A stretch of 64,000 nt of DNA from Clostridiales bacterium (lineage in GTDB: Bacteria; Bacillota; Clostridia; Christensenellales; Aristaeellaceae), in assembly GCA_017569285.1 (NCBI GenBank), contig CP069419.1:2790001-2854000 (forward strand), in the 5' to 3' direction. The notes below the pieces were generated by a model that saw nothing but the letters and a program-made list of their open reading frames with translations, was not told the DNA's origin and ran no database searches. A program made the translations under genes and the position numbers. This document shows, in pieces, positions 49,601 to 57,692 of this stretch. How positions within the stretch are numbered: position 1 is the first letter of the stretch; each line of letters starts with the position of its first letter.

Positions 49601-50257
49601 TTGTATACGGTTTTTATGGTGGAGGATGACCCGAATATCCGGATGCTGACGGGAATGCACCTGCAGCTGGCCGGGTACGCCGTGCGGGAACTGGAGGACG
49701 CGGCCGCCGCGCGGGCGGCGCTGGCGGAGGAGAAACCGGCGCTGGTGCTGCTGGATATCATGATGCCCGGGGAGGACGGCTTCTCCCTCGGGGAATCCCT
49801 GATCCGGGAAGGGATTCCCGTGATTTTCCTGACGGCGAAGACGGCGGTGACCGACCGGGTGCGTGGGCTGCGGCTGGGCGCGCAGGACTATATCCTGAAG
49901 CCCTTTGAGCCGGCGGAGCTGCTGGCCCGGGTGGAGAATACCCTGAAGCGCACCCAGGCAAAGACCGACGTCTATGAGCGGGGAGACCTGAAGGTGAACT
50001 TCGAAACGCGTGAGGTGTGGCGCGGCGGGAAGCCTGTGACGCTGACGACGCTGGAATTCAACCTGCTGAAGACGCTGATTGAGTCCGGCCGGACGGCCAT
50101 GAGCCGGGATGAGCTGCTGAACGCCGTGTGGGGATACAACTACATCGGCGAGACCCGCACGGTGGACGTGCATATCCAGCGGCTGCGCGGGAAAATCGGC
50201 GCGGAACGGATTGAGACGATCATCCGGTACGGATACCGGTTCCGGGAGGACGTATGA
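49601..50257 (+). CDS. OmpR-family response regulator
   Basis: A 218-residue regulator starting at TTG 49601, with GGAGAGGGTGAG upstream. The receiver domain (residues 1-115) has the acidic pocket (MVEDD), the phospho-acceptor Asp in LVLLDIMMPGEDG (about residue 52), a Thr in FLTAKT and the Lys in ILKPFEP. The C-terminal winged helix (about 125-218) includes LTTLEFNLLKTLIES and TRTVDVHIQRLRGKI. It overlaps the histidine kinase gene by ATGA, giving a standard two-component operon. The downstream secreted repeat protein may be part of the same operon. Confidence 0.94.
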   Translation: MYTVFMVEDDPNIRMLTGMHLQLAGYAVRELEDAAAARAALAEEKPALVLLDIMMPGEDGFSLGESLIREGIPVIFLTAKTAVTDRVRGLRLGAQDYILKPFEPAELLARVENTLKRTQAKTDVYERGDLKVNFETREVWRGGKPVTLTTLEFNLLKTLIESGRTAMSRDELLNAVWGYNYIGETRTVDVHIQRLRGKIGAERIETIIRYGYRFREDV

Positions 50258-51624
50258 AAAAACGGGTATTTATCGGAATGCTGGCGCTGGTGCTGCTGAT
50301 CCTGCCGGTATCGCTGTACCTGCAGATTAACCAGGCCTTCCGGCAGAGCCTGGAAAGCGCCCGGAACAGCGCACTCCGGGAGGAAAGCGCCATCGCGCGG
50401 GCCCTTTCAATGGAACTGCAGCGGGAGGATGACCGGGCAGGATCCGATACCACCCTCCGGCGCATCGCGTATGACGCCCAGCGGAGGTACGGATCGGCGA
50501 ACGTGCAGGTGCTCCTGTACAGCGGCCGGAACCAGCTGAACGGGCAGCTGCCGGTCACGGCCCCGGAAATCCTGCTGGAGGCGGAGGAACGGTCCACTTA
50601 CCTGTCCTCCGCGGATCACAATATGTATATTGTCCATCCGCTGGATGCGGAAATCACGCTGATCACGGTGACGGACTTTTCACCTTTCTATGAGGCGCGG
50701 GCGGAACAGACCCGGTTTGCCCTGTGGATCTGCCTGGGCGGAACTGTGCTGGCCGCAGTGCTGGCACTGCTGATTTCCGGCGGACTGACCCGGTCGCTGC
50801 GGCGGCTGGCTCAGTCCGCGGACGCTGTGCGCAGCGGCGCGGGTCTGGAACTGAAGCCCAGCGGAAAGAAGGATGACATCGGGAAGCTGACGGACGCGTT
50901 TGCGGCGATGAACGACGCGGTGAAGAAGCGCGAGGAATCGCTGAGGGAACAGGCGGAACAGCGGCAGCGCCTGATTGACGCGCTGGCCCACGAGATGCGC
51001 ACACCGCTGACCTCCGTGGTAAGCGCGGCCCGCCTGATCCAGAACGGAAACGCGGACGCGGAAACGCGGGAACGGATGTGCGACCTGATCGTAAGGGAAT
51101 CCCGGCGCCTGGCGGAAATGGACGAAAACCTGATGAAGCTGACGCGCATGAACGGTGCGGAACCGGAACCGGAGACATTTTCCCTGAAGGAAATGGCCGA
51201 AGAAGCCCTGGCCGCGGTACCGGAAACGGAACTGGCCGGGGAGGACAGCACCGTGACAGCGGACCGCGCCCTGGTGATCCAGCTGCTGCGGAACCTGGTG
51301 AACAATGCCGCGAAGAGCGGAACGGAAACTCCGGTACGCGTGACGCTGCATGAAGGCGGATTTACCGTATCGGACGAGGGACGGGGCATGACGGAGGAGG
51401 AAGTGCGCCGGTGCACGGAGCCCTTCTGGAAAGCGGATCCGGCCCGGACAAGGGCGTCCGGCGGCGCCGGCCTGGGCCTCACGATCTGCCGCGAGATCGC
51501 CGAACTGCACGGGGCAAAGCTGGAAATCCGCAGCGAACCCGGCAGGGGAACCAACGTGGAATTTACACTGCCGTTACATCCCGGTGAAGACTCTGAAACA
51601 ACGGATCCGGTATCCTGTGACTGA
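50254..51624 (+). CDS. Sensor histidine kinase
   Basis: A 456-residue sensor kinase. Two membrane segments (about residues 6-25 and 152-172) flank an extracytoplasmic sensor of about 125 residues. A HAMP linker (about 173-225) leads to the HisKA domain, with the phospho-acceptor His in IDALAHEMRTPLTSVV (about residue 247), and a HATPase domain with LLRNLVNNAAKSG (N box), VSDEGRGMTEEE (G1) and GGAGLGLTICREIAELHG (G2). It phosphorylates the response regulator encoded just upstream. The signal is unknown. A secreted protein gene follows 15 bases later and could be an accessory or target. Confidence 0.95.
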   Translation: MKKRVFIGMLALVLLILPVSLYLQINQAFRQSLESARNSALREESAIARALSMELQREDDRAGSDTTLRRIAYDAQRRYGSANVQVLLYSGRNQLNGQLPVTAPEILLEAEERSTYLSSADHNMYIVHPLDAEITLITVTDFSPFYEARAEQTRFALWICLGGTVLAAVLALLISGGLTRSLRRLAQSADAVRSGAGLELKPSGKKDDIGKLTDAFAAMNDAVKKREESLREQAEQRQRLIDALAHEMRTPLTSVVSAARLIQNGNADAETRERMCDLIVRESRRLAEMDENLMKLTRMNGAEPEPETFSLKEMAEEALAAVPETELAGEDSTVTADRALVIQLLRNLVNNAAKSGTETPVRVTLHEGGFTVSDEGRGMTEEEVRRCTEPFWKADPARTRASGGAGLGLTICREIAELHGAKLEIRSEPGRGTNVEFTLPLHPGEDSETTDPVSCD

Positions 51625-51639
51625 AAGGAGTGATCATGA

Positions 51640-54171
51640 ATGATGAATCACAAAAACAGGAAGTCATGGAGAACAGTAATCATAATGCTGCTGGTGCTGG
51701 CGGTGCTGCCGCTGAACGCCCTGGCGCTGACGGAGGATACGCTGGAGCCTGCGCCGGAGAACGCGGAAACCGTAAAGGCGGCATCAGCCGGGCAGTACCT
51801 GCCGACAGCCAGGAAGCCCTGGAACCGGAAAGAAGTATCGGCAGATGAGACGGTGGATACCCAGTTTTCCGAAACATCCGGGTTTGACAGGCCGTGGCTG
51901 ACCGACCTGGAGCTGGCGCGGACACGGCGGCTGATGGAGCAGATGGCCGCGGGGGAAGCAGTCTATACCGGTCCGTCCGTGGTGAGCGCATCCGGGAATG
52001 CGTTCCGCGGCATCGGCGTCTATCCGCTGAATCCGGAGGATTATGACGGGGAAACATTTTATGTGCGGCTGCCGCAGTACCAGCCGCTGACCGATGAGCA
52101 GATCCGGTCCCTGATTTCTGCCTTCAACGAACTGGGAATTCCATTTGATCCGGATTCACTGGGGAGCCGGAACTGCAGCCGGCGGGATGAAGATTATGTG
52201 CAGGATTATGAATCCAGACCGATCAGCGAGGAAGAAGAACAGCGCCTGGAAATCATCCGGACACTGATCCGGCAGGGTGTGCTGACAAAAGACAGTATCC
52301 CGGCAGGAACAAAGGATTATTATATTCCGATCGGGTCAGGTACTCTCCGGCTCTATCCCTACCGGAGCATGACGGATGATGAGCTGGCCCTGCTGGCCCT
52401 GCATACGGACAGCCGGTGGGAGGATGACCCGCTGGAGATTGAACAGATGGCGAAGGACGCTGTCCGCAGCTTCTATCCGGAGGTCGACAGCCTGGAGAAT
52501 GAGGATATTTACATGTATATCCCGGAATCCTATATTGACAGCGGAAGGTATTATATCCGCTATCATGTGGGGATGAGTATGAGTATCGAATCCTGGGAAA
52601 ACGATGATATCCAGTATATCGACGTTGAGCTGATGAAGGAATACGGCGGGAAGCCGGAAATCAGCGACGTAGGAATTTTCCTGAGCTTTGACATGATGGC
52701 AGACCATGGGACCGGAACCCGGGAGGCGTGGATCGCGGCGGCCAGGGAATGGGCGGAATCCAGCCTGAAGGCACCGGACGGAAAGGTGCCGCAGAACTGG
52801 TTCCTTGAGAATGAACCGCAAACCTATTTTGAACCGTCCTATTATGTAAGGGGAGCATTTGTATCCGGTGAAACGCCGGAGTGGGAAGTGAATGTGCAGG
52901 TAGAACCGGACACCATGAAAGTAACAACCGTCTCGATGACCAGCAAGAAATGGCGGCATGTATATGAGGGAACAAAAATGCCGGAAGAAGCGGCATACAT
53001 GCCTTCGAACGCCCGGCCGGCAAACCGGGACGCGGTTTCGGCTGATGGGAAGACAGACCCGCAGATGGTAATCCGGCATGATGATTACCATGCGGAAGAG
53101 GACGGATTTTACCTGCCCTGGCTGACGGACCTGGAGCTGGCCCGGACCCGGAAACTGATGGAACAGGCGGCTGCAGGAGAAGTGACCTATACCGGCCCTT
53201 CCGCGGTCAACGCTTCCGGGAACATGGACGGCCGGGTCGGTGTTTATCCGCTGAACCCGGCGGATTTTGACGGTGAGGAGTTCTATGTGCTGCTGCCGCA
53301 GTACGACAGCCTGACAGATGAACAGATCCTTTCCCTGATCGCGGCCTTTGACGAGCTGGGTATTCCGTTTGATCCCGACTCGCTGTGCGGCCGGAACTGC
53401 GGACGGAACATGTGGTTCCGGCAGACCCGCTGCCTGACGGACGCGGAAGAGGAACGCCTGGAGAAAGCCAAGGATCTCGTACGGCGAGGAAAGGTGACCG
53501 CGGAGGATATCCCAGGAGGAACGCCGGACGGCTATATGGAAATGGAGTGGTACGGTGATGATGCCTGCTTCCACTTCTATCCGTACCGGGAAATGACGGA
53601 TGATGAAATCAACCGGCTGGCCCTGCATTACGAGGAAAAATGGGAAGACGAGCCGGAAAAGGTGGAACAGTTCGCGATGGATACCCTCCACGGCCTTTTC
53701 CGGAAACCGCAGCAGCTTGAGCTGGAAAATGAGGAAATCTTTTACGCACCGCTGGACAGGGAAGGCGTGATCTCCTACGTCCTGTATGTGGATGACACGG
53801 AAAACCGGTGGAAGGACTGGGATTACCTGGTGATCGAAAAGAAGGATCCCGGCAGTGAGCCGGAAATCGCCCGGATTTTCATTGATTATGAGCGCTATGT
53901 CCCCGAAGAACGATATGTTCCGGAAGCAGATGAGGAGGCCTGGATCGGAAGCGCGAAGGCCTGGGCTGCGGAAAATCTGCAGTACCCGGACGGGCAGGAG
54001 CCGGAGGAATGGACGGTTTCCTATGTGAATACCCAATCACCGGCCGGCTACAGCACGGCTACGATTCAGGGAAAAACACAGAGCTGGATTTACAGTATTA
54101 CCGTTAACCAGATCAACCTGGAAGTCTGGCAGTTCATGGCAGACAACCGCAGCTGGTACCCGGAAGAATAA
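51640..54171 (+). CDS. Large secreted protein made of two tandem repeats
   Basis: An 843-residue secreted protein. A basic N-terminus and hydrophobic stretch (RTVIIMLLVLAVLPLNALA) form the signal peptide. The rest is a duplication: residues about 51-447 and 450-840 align along their length. Matching blocks include PWLTDLELARTRRLMEQ and PWLTDLELARTRKLMEQ, VYPLNPEDYDGETFYVRLPQY and VYPLNPADFDGEEFYVLLPQY, and LGIPFDPDSL in both. The repeats have diverged mildly; the second has extra cysteines (LCGRNCGRNMW). No catalytic motif is recognised. AAGGAG precedes the ATG, 9 bases upstream. Its place after the two-component genes suggests co-expression with them. An N-terminal PepSY-like or adhesive role is conceivable but not shown. 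Confidence 0.8.
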   Translation: MMNHKNRKSWRTVIIMLLVLAVLPLNALALTEDTLEPAPENAETVKAASAGQYLPTARKPWNRKEVSADETVDTQFSETSGFDRPWLTDLELARTRRLMEQMAAGEAVYTGPSVVSASGNAFRGIGVYPLNPEDYDGETFYVRLPQYQPLTDEQIRSLISAFNELGIPFDPDSLGSRNCSRRDEDYVQDYESRPISEEEEQRLEIIRTLIRQGVLTKDSIPAGTKDYYIPIGSGTLRLYPYRSMTDDELALLALHTDSRWEDDPLEIEQMAKDAVRSFYPEVDSLENEDIYMYIPESYIDSGRYYIRYHVGMSMSIESWENDDIQYIDVELMKEYGGKPEISDVGIFLSFDMMADHGTGTREAWIAAAREWAESSLKAPDGKVPQNWFLENEPQTYFEPSYYVRGAFVSGETPEWEVNVQVEPDTMKVTTVSMTSKKWRHVYEGTKMPEEAAYMPSNARPANRDAVSADGKTDPQMVIRHDDYHAEEDGFYLPWLTDLELARTRKLMEQAAAGEVTYTGPSAVNASGNMDGRVGVYPLNPADFDGEEFYVLLPQYDSLTDEQILSLIAAFDELGIPFDPDSLCGRNCGRNMWFRQTRCLTDAEEERLEKAKDLVRRGKVTAEDIPGGTPDGYMEMEWYGDDACFHFYPYREMTDDEINRLALHYEEKWEDEPEKVEQFAMDTLHGLFRKPQQLELENEEIFYAPLDREGVISYVLYVDDTENRWKDWDYLVIEKKDPGSEPEIARIFIDYERYVPEERYVPEADEEAWIGSAKAWAAENLQYPDGQEPEEWTVSYVNTQSPAGYSTATIQGKTQSWIYSITVNQINLEVWQFMADNRSWYPEE

Positions 54172-54188
54172 ACCGGAGCAAAGCAAAA

Positions 54189-54222
54189 CCGGCAGGCATC
54201 GGAATGATGCCTGCCGGTTCTT
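54189..54222. terminator. Bidirectional terminator between the repeat protein and LCP genes
   Basis: Perfect 12-bp arms (54189-54200 and 54206-54217), 5-base loop, flanked by TTCTTC on plus and TTTTGC on minus. Confidence 0.8.
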
Positions 54223-54233
54223 CATATCCGGGA

Positions 54234-55529
54234 TTAGTTCGCCGGGATGTATTCGCCGTAGATGAAATCGTGCAGCGATTCGGTGGTCTTCTGCTTGTTC
54301 GTCATCACGGTGACGCTGGAGCCGTTGATCGTCTGGTAGCTGTAGGTCTTGTCCTCCGGAATGCGGAACTCCTGGATGACGCTGTCGACGGACTCCAGGA
54401 AGTCCAGGCTGAAGCTGCCCAGGACGCCCATGGCGACCTTCGCCATCTCATCCAGCGGCATGTTGGTGATCAGGTACTGGGTCCAGTCCACCACCAGGTT
54501 GAAGAAGTCCAGCTTTCCGCTCTTGATTTTCGCCATGGTGGGGCGGAGCAGGCTGTCCAGCAGGTGCCGGGTGCGCGCGGTGCGGACGAAGTCGTTGTCG
54601 ATCTCGCGGAGGCGGGCATACATCAGGGCCTGCAGGCCGTCCAGGTGCTGGACGCCGGCCTTCTCAGCCAGCTTCTGCCGGCCTTCGGAATGGTTGTCGT
54701 AGGTGGCGGCAATTTCCGCGCCGTGGTACTTCCGCTCGCGCTTTCCGTCCGAGCCAATCTTATAGCTGCCGTCCGGATTCTTCAGGTAGACCACCCGCAT
54801 ATCCAGGTATTTGTTGATCGCCTTGGCTTCTTCCTTCGTCAGGTCGATATCGGCGCCGCCCAGGGACTCGATGATCTCCTCCACGCCGAAGAAGTTGATC
54901 GCGACGTAGTGGCGGATGTTCAGCTGGAAGTTCTTGTTGACGGTGGCGATGCAGGTTTCGGGGGAGTCCACCCAGGAGTGGTACTTGCCGTTTTTGTAGA
55001 TCGCGCGGCCGAAGGAGTTGGCGATGATGGCCTTGTTCTTGCGGCCGGGGATTTCCACGTAGGTGTTGCGGGCGATGGAGGTCAGCTTGATCGTGCCTTC
55101 CTCCGTGTTGATGGACAGGATCATCAGCACGTCGGACCGCTTGGCGACGGAGTTGTCCGTCGGGTCTTCCTCCTTGTAGCGCATCTGCTCGCTGAGCTTC
55201 TGGATCTCCTTGGTTCCGCGGACGTCCACGCCGATCAGCAGGATGTTGATGACGTTGTCCGGCAGGTTCGGGTTGATGTACAGGTCGGCCGGATCGATGG
55301 AATCATCGATCTCCAGCTCCGCCGTCAGGTCCATCAGCTGGCTGATCTGCTCGGCGGTGAGGTGGTCCTCGCCGAGTATGATGTTGCCGTTTTCATCGAC
55401 TTCGTATTCATCTTCGGTGATTTCGACAATTTCGAATTCCTCGTCTTCACCCTCCGGTTCGCCTTCGGCAAAAGCCAGCACGGGCAGCAGCAGGGCCAGG
55501 ACCAGGAAAATGGAAAGCAAACGTTTCAT
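54234..55529 (-). CDS. LytR-CpsA-Psr (LCP) family protein
   Basis: A 431-residue protein. ATG 55529 follows GGAGGATAACCGA. The N-terminus MKRLLSIFLVLALLLPVLAFAEG reads as a cleavable signal peptide rather than the usual uncleaved anchor. An acidic stretch (EGEDEEFEIVEITEDEYE) leads into the LCP domain (about residues 85-320), with NILLIGVDVRG, AKRSDVLMILSIN, IKLTSIARNTYVEIPG and, later, VRTARTRHLLDSLL holding the conserved Arg and Asp residues for pyrophosphate-lipid binding. LCP enzymes attach wall teichoic acid or capsule polymers to peptidoglycan, so this could serve the polysaccharide made by the cluster at 51-11050. Confidence 0.9.
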   Translation of the reverse strand: MKRLLSIFLVLALLLPVLAFAEGEPEGEDEEFEIVEITEDEYEVDENGNIILGEDHLTAEQISQLMDLTAELEIDDSIDPADLYINPNLPDNVINILLIGVDVRGTKEIQKLSEQMRYKEEDPTDNSVAKRSDVLMILSINTEEGTIKLTSIARNTYVEIPGRKNKAIIANSFGRAIYKNGKYHSWVDSPETCIATVNKNFQLNIRHYVAINFFGVEEIIESLGGADIDLTKEEAKAINKYLDMRVVYLKNPDGSYKIGSDGKRERKYHGAEIAATYDNHSEGRQKLAEKAGVQHLDGLQALMYARLREIDNDFVRTARTRHLLDSLLRPTMAKIKSGKLDFFNLVVDWTQYLITNMPLDEMAKVAMGVLGSFSLDFLESVDSVIQEFRIPEDKTYSYQTINGSSVTVMTNKQKTTESLHDFIYGEYIPAN

Positions 55530-55573
55530 TCGGTTATCCTCCAAAAAACAGCAAAGTTCAGGCGCCGGAAAGG

Positions 55574-56158
55574 TCAGAGCGGATGGTTCAGCTCATCAAG
55601 TGTCATCTCAAAGGCCGGCAGGAAATCCCGCAGGAAGTCCTGCACCTCGGGCAGGGCGATCGCGTCGATGGCGGCTTTTACGTTCTCCGCGGCGTAATCG
55701 AACTCCCGGTTGCCGGCCCGTTTCTCCTCCAGGCACTTGATGTAAGCGGAAATCTTGTCCGCGGCCTTGACCACATCGTGGTCATACCCCTTTTCCTGCT
55801 TGAGGTAGGGGGTGAAGGCGGGGCGCATATCCTCCGGCAGGAGGGACAGCAGCCGGTCGGCTGAAACGTCCTCCAGGCGGCGGTAGGCGCCGCGCAGCTC
55901 CTCGTTATGGTACTTGACAGGCGTGGGCAGGTCCCCGGTCATGACTTCAGTCGCGTCGTGGTACACCGCCAGGGAGAGCACATGCTCCGGATCGACGGTG
56001 CGGCCGTAGCGGTCCCGCCCGATGACGGCGATCGCGTGCGCGATCATGGCGACCTGCAGGGAATGCTCCGCGTCGTTTTCCGGCTGGGTGTTGCGCATCA
56101 GGCTCCAGCGGGAGATGAGCTTCAGCCGGGAAAGACAGGCAAAAAATGCGTGCGTCAT
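55574..56158 (-). CDS. yfbR: YfbR-like HD-domain 5'-nucleotidase
   Basis: A 194-residue HD-domain metal-dependent phosphohydrolase. The metal ligands are seen in RWSLMRNTQPENDAEHSLQVAMIAHAIA (His about 33), AVYHDATEVMTGDLPTPVKY (His-Asp about 67-68 and the substrate-specific TEVMTGDLPTPVKY segment typical of YfbR) and the late Asp in VVKAADKISAYIK. The family dephosphorylates deoxyribonucleoside 5'-monophosphates in the cytoplasm. GGAAAGGAGCC precedes the ATG. It is 45 bases upstream of the LCP gene on the same strand. Confidence 0.9.
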   Translation of the reverse strand: MTHAFFACLSRLKLISRWSLMRNTQPENDAEHSLQVAMIAHAIAVIGRDRYGRTVDPEHVLSLAVYHDATEVMTGDLPTPVKYHNEELRGAYRRLEDVSADRLLSLLPEDMRPAFTPYLKQEKGYDHDVVKAADKISAYIKCLEEKRAGNREFDYAAENVKAAIDAIALPEVQDFLRDFLPAFEMTLDELNHPL

Positions 56159-56233
56159 AAAGGCTCCTTTCCAACAAGGGCATTATACAATACGAAAACA
56201 GGATGTTTCAAGGGCAAAAACCGGCTGAAAAGA

Positions 56234-56262
56234 TTGAGAAAACAGGCGAAAGCGTGTATAAT
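56234..56262 (+). promoter_or_regulatory. Promoter of the cmk operon
   Basis: TTGAGA (56234-56239), 17-bp spacer, TATAAT (56257-56262), 32 bp before the cmk start. Confidence 0.75.
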
Positions 56263-56293
56263 GCATGCCAGAAACGTACAGGAGGATACAGAC

Positions 56294-56965
56294 ATGCGGC
56301 TGAATGTGGGAATCGACGGACCGGTAAGCGCCGGCAAATCTTCTGTTGCGGACGCGGTGGCGGCCCGCCTGGGAATCCTGCACCTGGACACCGGCGCGAT
56401 GTACCGCGCCCTGGGGCTGACCGCGATCCGCCGGGGCATCGACGTACAGGATGAGGAAGCCATCGTCCGGCTGTGCCGGGAGCTGAAGGTTTCCGTGAGC
56501 CACGAGGCGGACGGGCAGCATACATTTGTGGAAGGCGAGGACGTGACCGGCCTGATCCGGACGCCCGAGGTGAGCATGGCGGCATCCACCGTGAGCCGGT
56601 ATGCCGACGTGCGGCGGAACATGGTGAAAATCCAGCAGCAGCTGGCCGCGGAAACGGACATGGTGCTGGACGGCCGGGATATCTGCACGACGGTGCTGCC
56701 GAACGCGACGGCCAAGATTTTCCTGACCGCGTCCCAGGAGGAGCGCGCGCGGCGCCGGTTCCTGGAGATGCAGGCCAAGGGCATGAACGACACCTTCGAG
56801 CAGGTGCTCGAGGACCTGAAGAAACGTGACGACCAGGACATGAACCGCCCGGTGGAGCCCCTGCGGCAGGCGCCGGACGCCGTGCTGGTGGATACGACGA
56901 ACCTGACCTTTGACGAGGCCGTGGACGCCATCCTGAAGATTGTAGAGGCAAACCGCCATGGCTAA
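56294..56965 (+). CDS. cmk: Cytidylate kinase
   Basis: A 223-residue CMP/dCMP kinase; AGGAGGA precedes ATG 56294. The P-loop GPVSAGKSSVAD (about residues 9-20), LDTGAMYRALGLTAI (CMP-binding), DGRDICTTVLPNATAKIFLTA and the lid RARRRFLEMQ are all in place, as is RDDQDMNRPVEPLRQAPDAV near the C-terminus. It converts (d)CMP to (d)CDP in the cytoplasm. The order cmk-plsC-ispH/rpsA is the common clostridial arrangement. It overlaps plsC by 8 bases. Confidence 0.97.
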   Translation: MRLNVGIDGPVSAGKSSVADAVAARLGILHLDTGAMYRALGLTAIRRGIDVQDEEAIVRLCRELKVSVSHEADGQHTFVEGEDVTGLIRTPEVSMAASTVSRYADVRRNMVKIQQQLAAETDMVLDGRDICTTVLPNATAKIFLTASQEERARRRFLEMQAKGMNDTFEQVLEDLKKRDDQDMNRPVEPLRQAPDAVLVDTTNLTFDEAVDAILKIVEANRHG

Positions 56966-57602
56966 GACACCCCTGGATCCCGTAACCGAAAAACGCAGTA
57001 TCCTGTATGAAATCGCCCGCGTGCTGGCCGCGGTGGTGTTCAACACGTTCCTGCCGGCCCGGTGCATCCACCGGGAGAAGCTGGACGCGGAGGCTCCGTA
57101 TGTGGTGATCGCGAACCACCGGCACGCGCTGGACCCGGTGGCGATGGCCTATTTCATCCGGAAGCGCCAGATCGTCTTCCTCGGCAAGAAAGAGCTGGGG
57201 AAGGGGAAACTTGCGACAAATATCCTGACGCGCATGCACTGCATTCTGGTGGACCGGCACAACACGGACATGAACGCCATGCGCAGCTGCATGAAGGCTG
57301 TGAAAATGAAGAAGATCCTGCTGATCTTCCCGGAGGGCACCCGCCATCACGAGGGACAGATGGAGCAGATTGAAAGCGGCACCGCGATGATCGCCCTGCG
57401 CAGCAAGTGCCCGATCATTCCGATCTATTTCGACCGGAAGCTGAGCCTGTTCCACCGCACGAACCTGATCGTCGGCGACCCGATTCCCACGGAGGACCTG
57501 CTGGCGGAAGGCATCAATACCGAGACCTGCGAAAAGATGAACGAGCGGCTCCGGGAGACCTTCCGGGGAATGGTACGGGAATACGGAGACAAAAAAAGTT
57601 AA
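56958..57602 (+). CDS. plsC: 1-acyl-sn-glycerol-3-phosphate acyltransferase
   Basis: A 214-residue PlsC-type acyltransferase. The H-x4-D motif is in IANHRHALDPVAMAYF (about residues 50-65), and FPEGTRHHEGQM follows near 123. A hydrophobic stretch near residues 15-30 would hold it to the membrane. It acylates lysophosphatidic acid to phosphatidic acid in phospholipid synthesis. It overlaps cmk by 8 bases and is followed by a short gap carrying the ispH-rpsA promoter. Confidence 0.93.
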   Translation: MAKTPLDPVTEKRSILYEIARVLAAVVFNTFLPARCIHREKLDAEAPYVVIANHRHALDPVAMAYFIRKRQIVFLGKKELGKGKLATNILTRMHCILVDRHNTDMNAMRSCMKAVKMKKILLIFPEGTRHHEGQMEQIESGTAMIALRSKCPIIPIYFDRKLSLFHRTNLIVGDPIPTEDLLAEGINTETCEKMNERLRETFRGMVREYGDKKS

Positions 57603-57631
57603 AAATATTTTCAGTTTTTATGCAGGAATTC

Positions 57632-57660
57632 TTGCAATAGAAGCGAAAAAATATTAGAAT
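57632..57660 (+). promoter_or_regulatory. Predicted promoter of ispH-rpsA
   Basis: TTGCAA (57632-57637), 17-bp spacer, TAGAAT (57655-57660), in an AT-rich gap after plsC. Confidence 0.6.
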
Positions 57661-57692
57661 GAAGATAAATCTCACACGTGAGGATAATGGTC

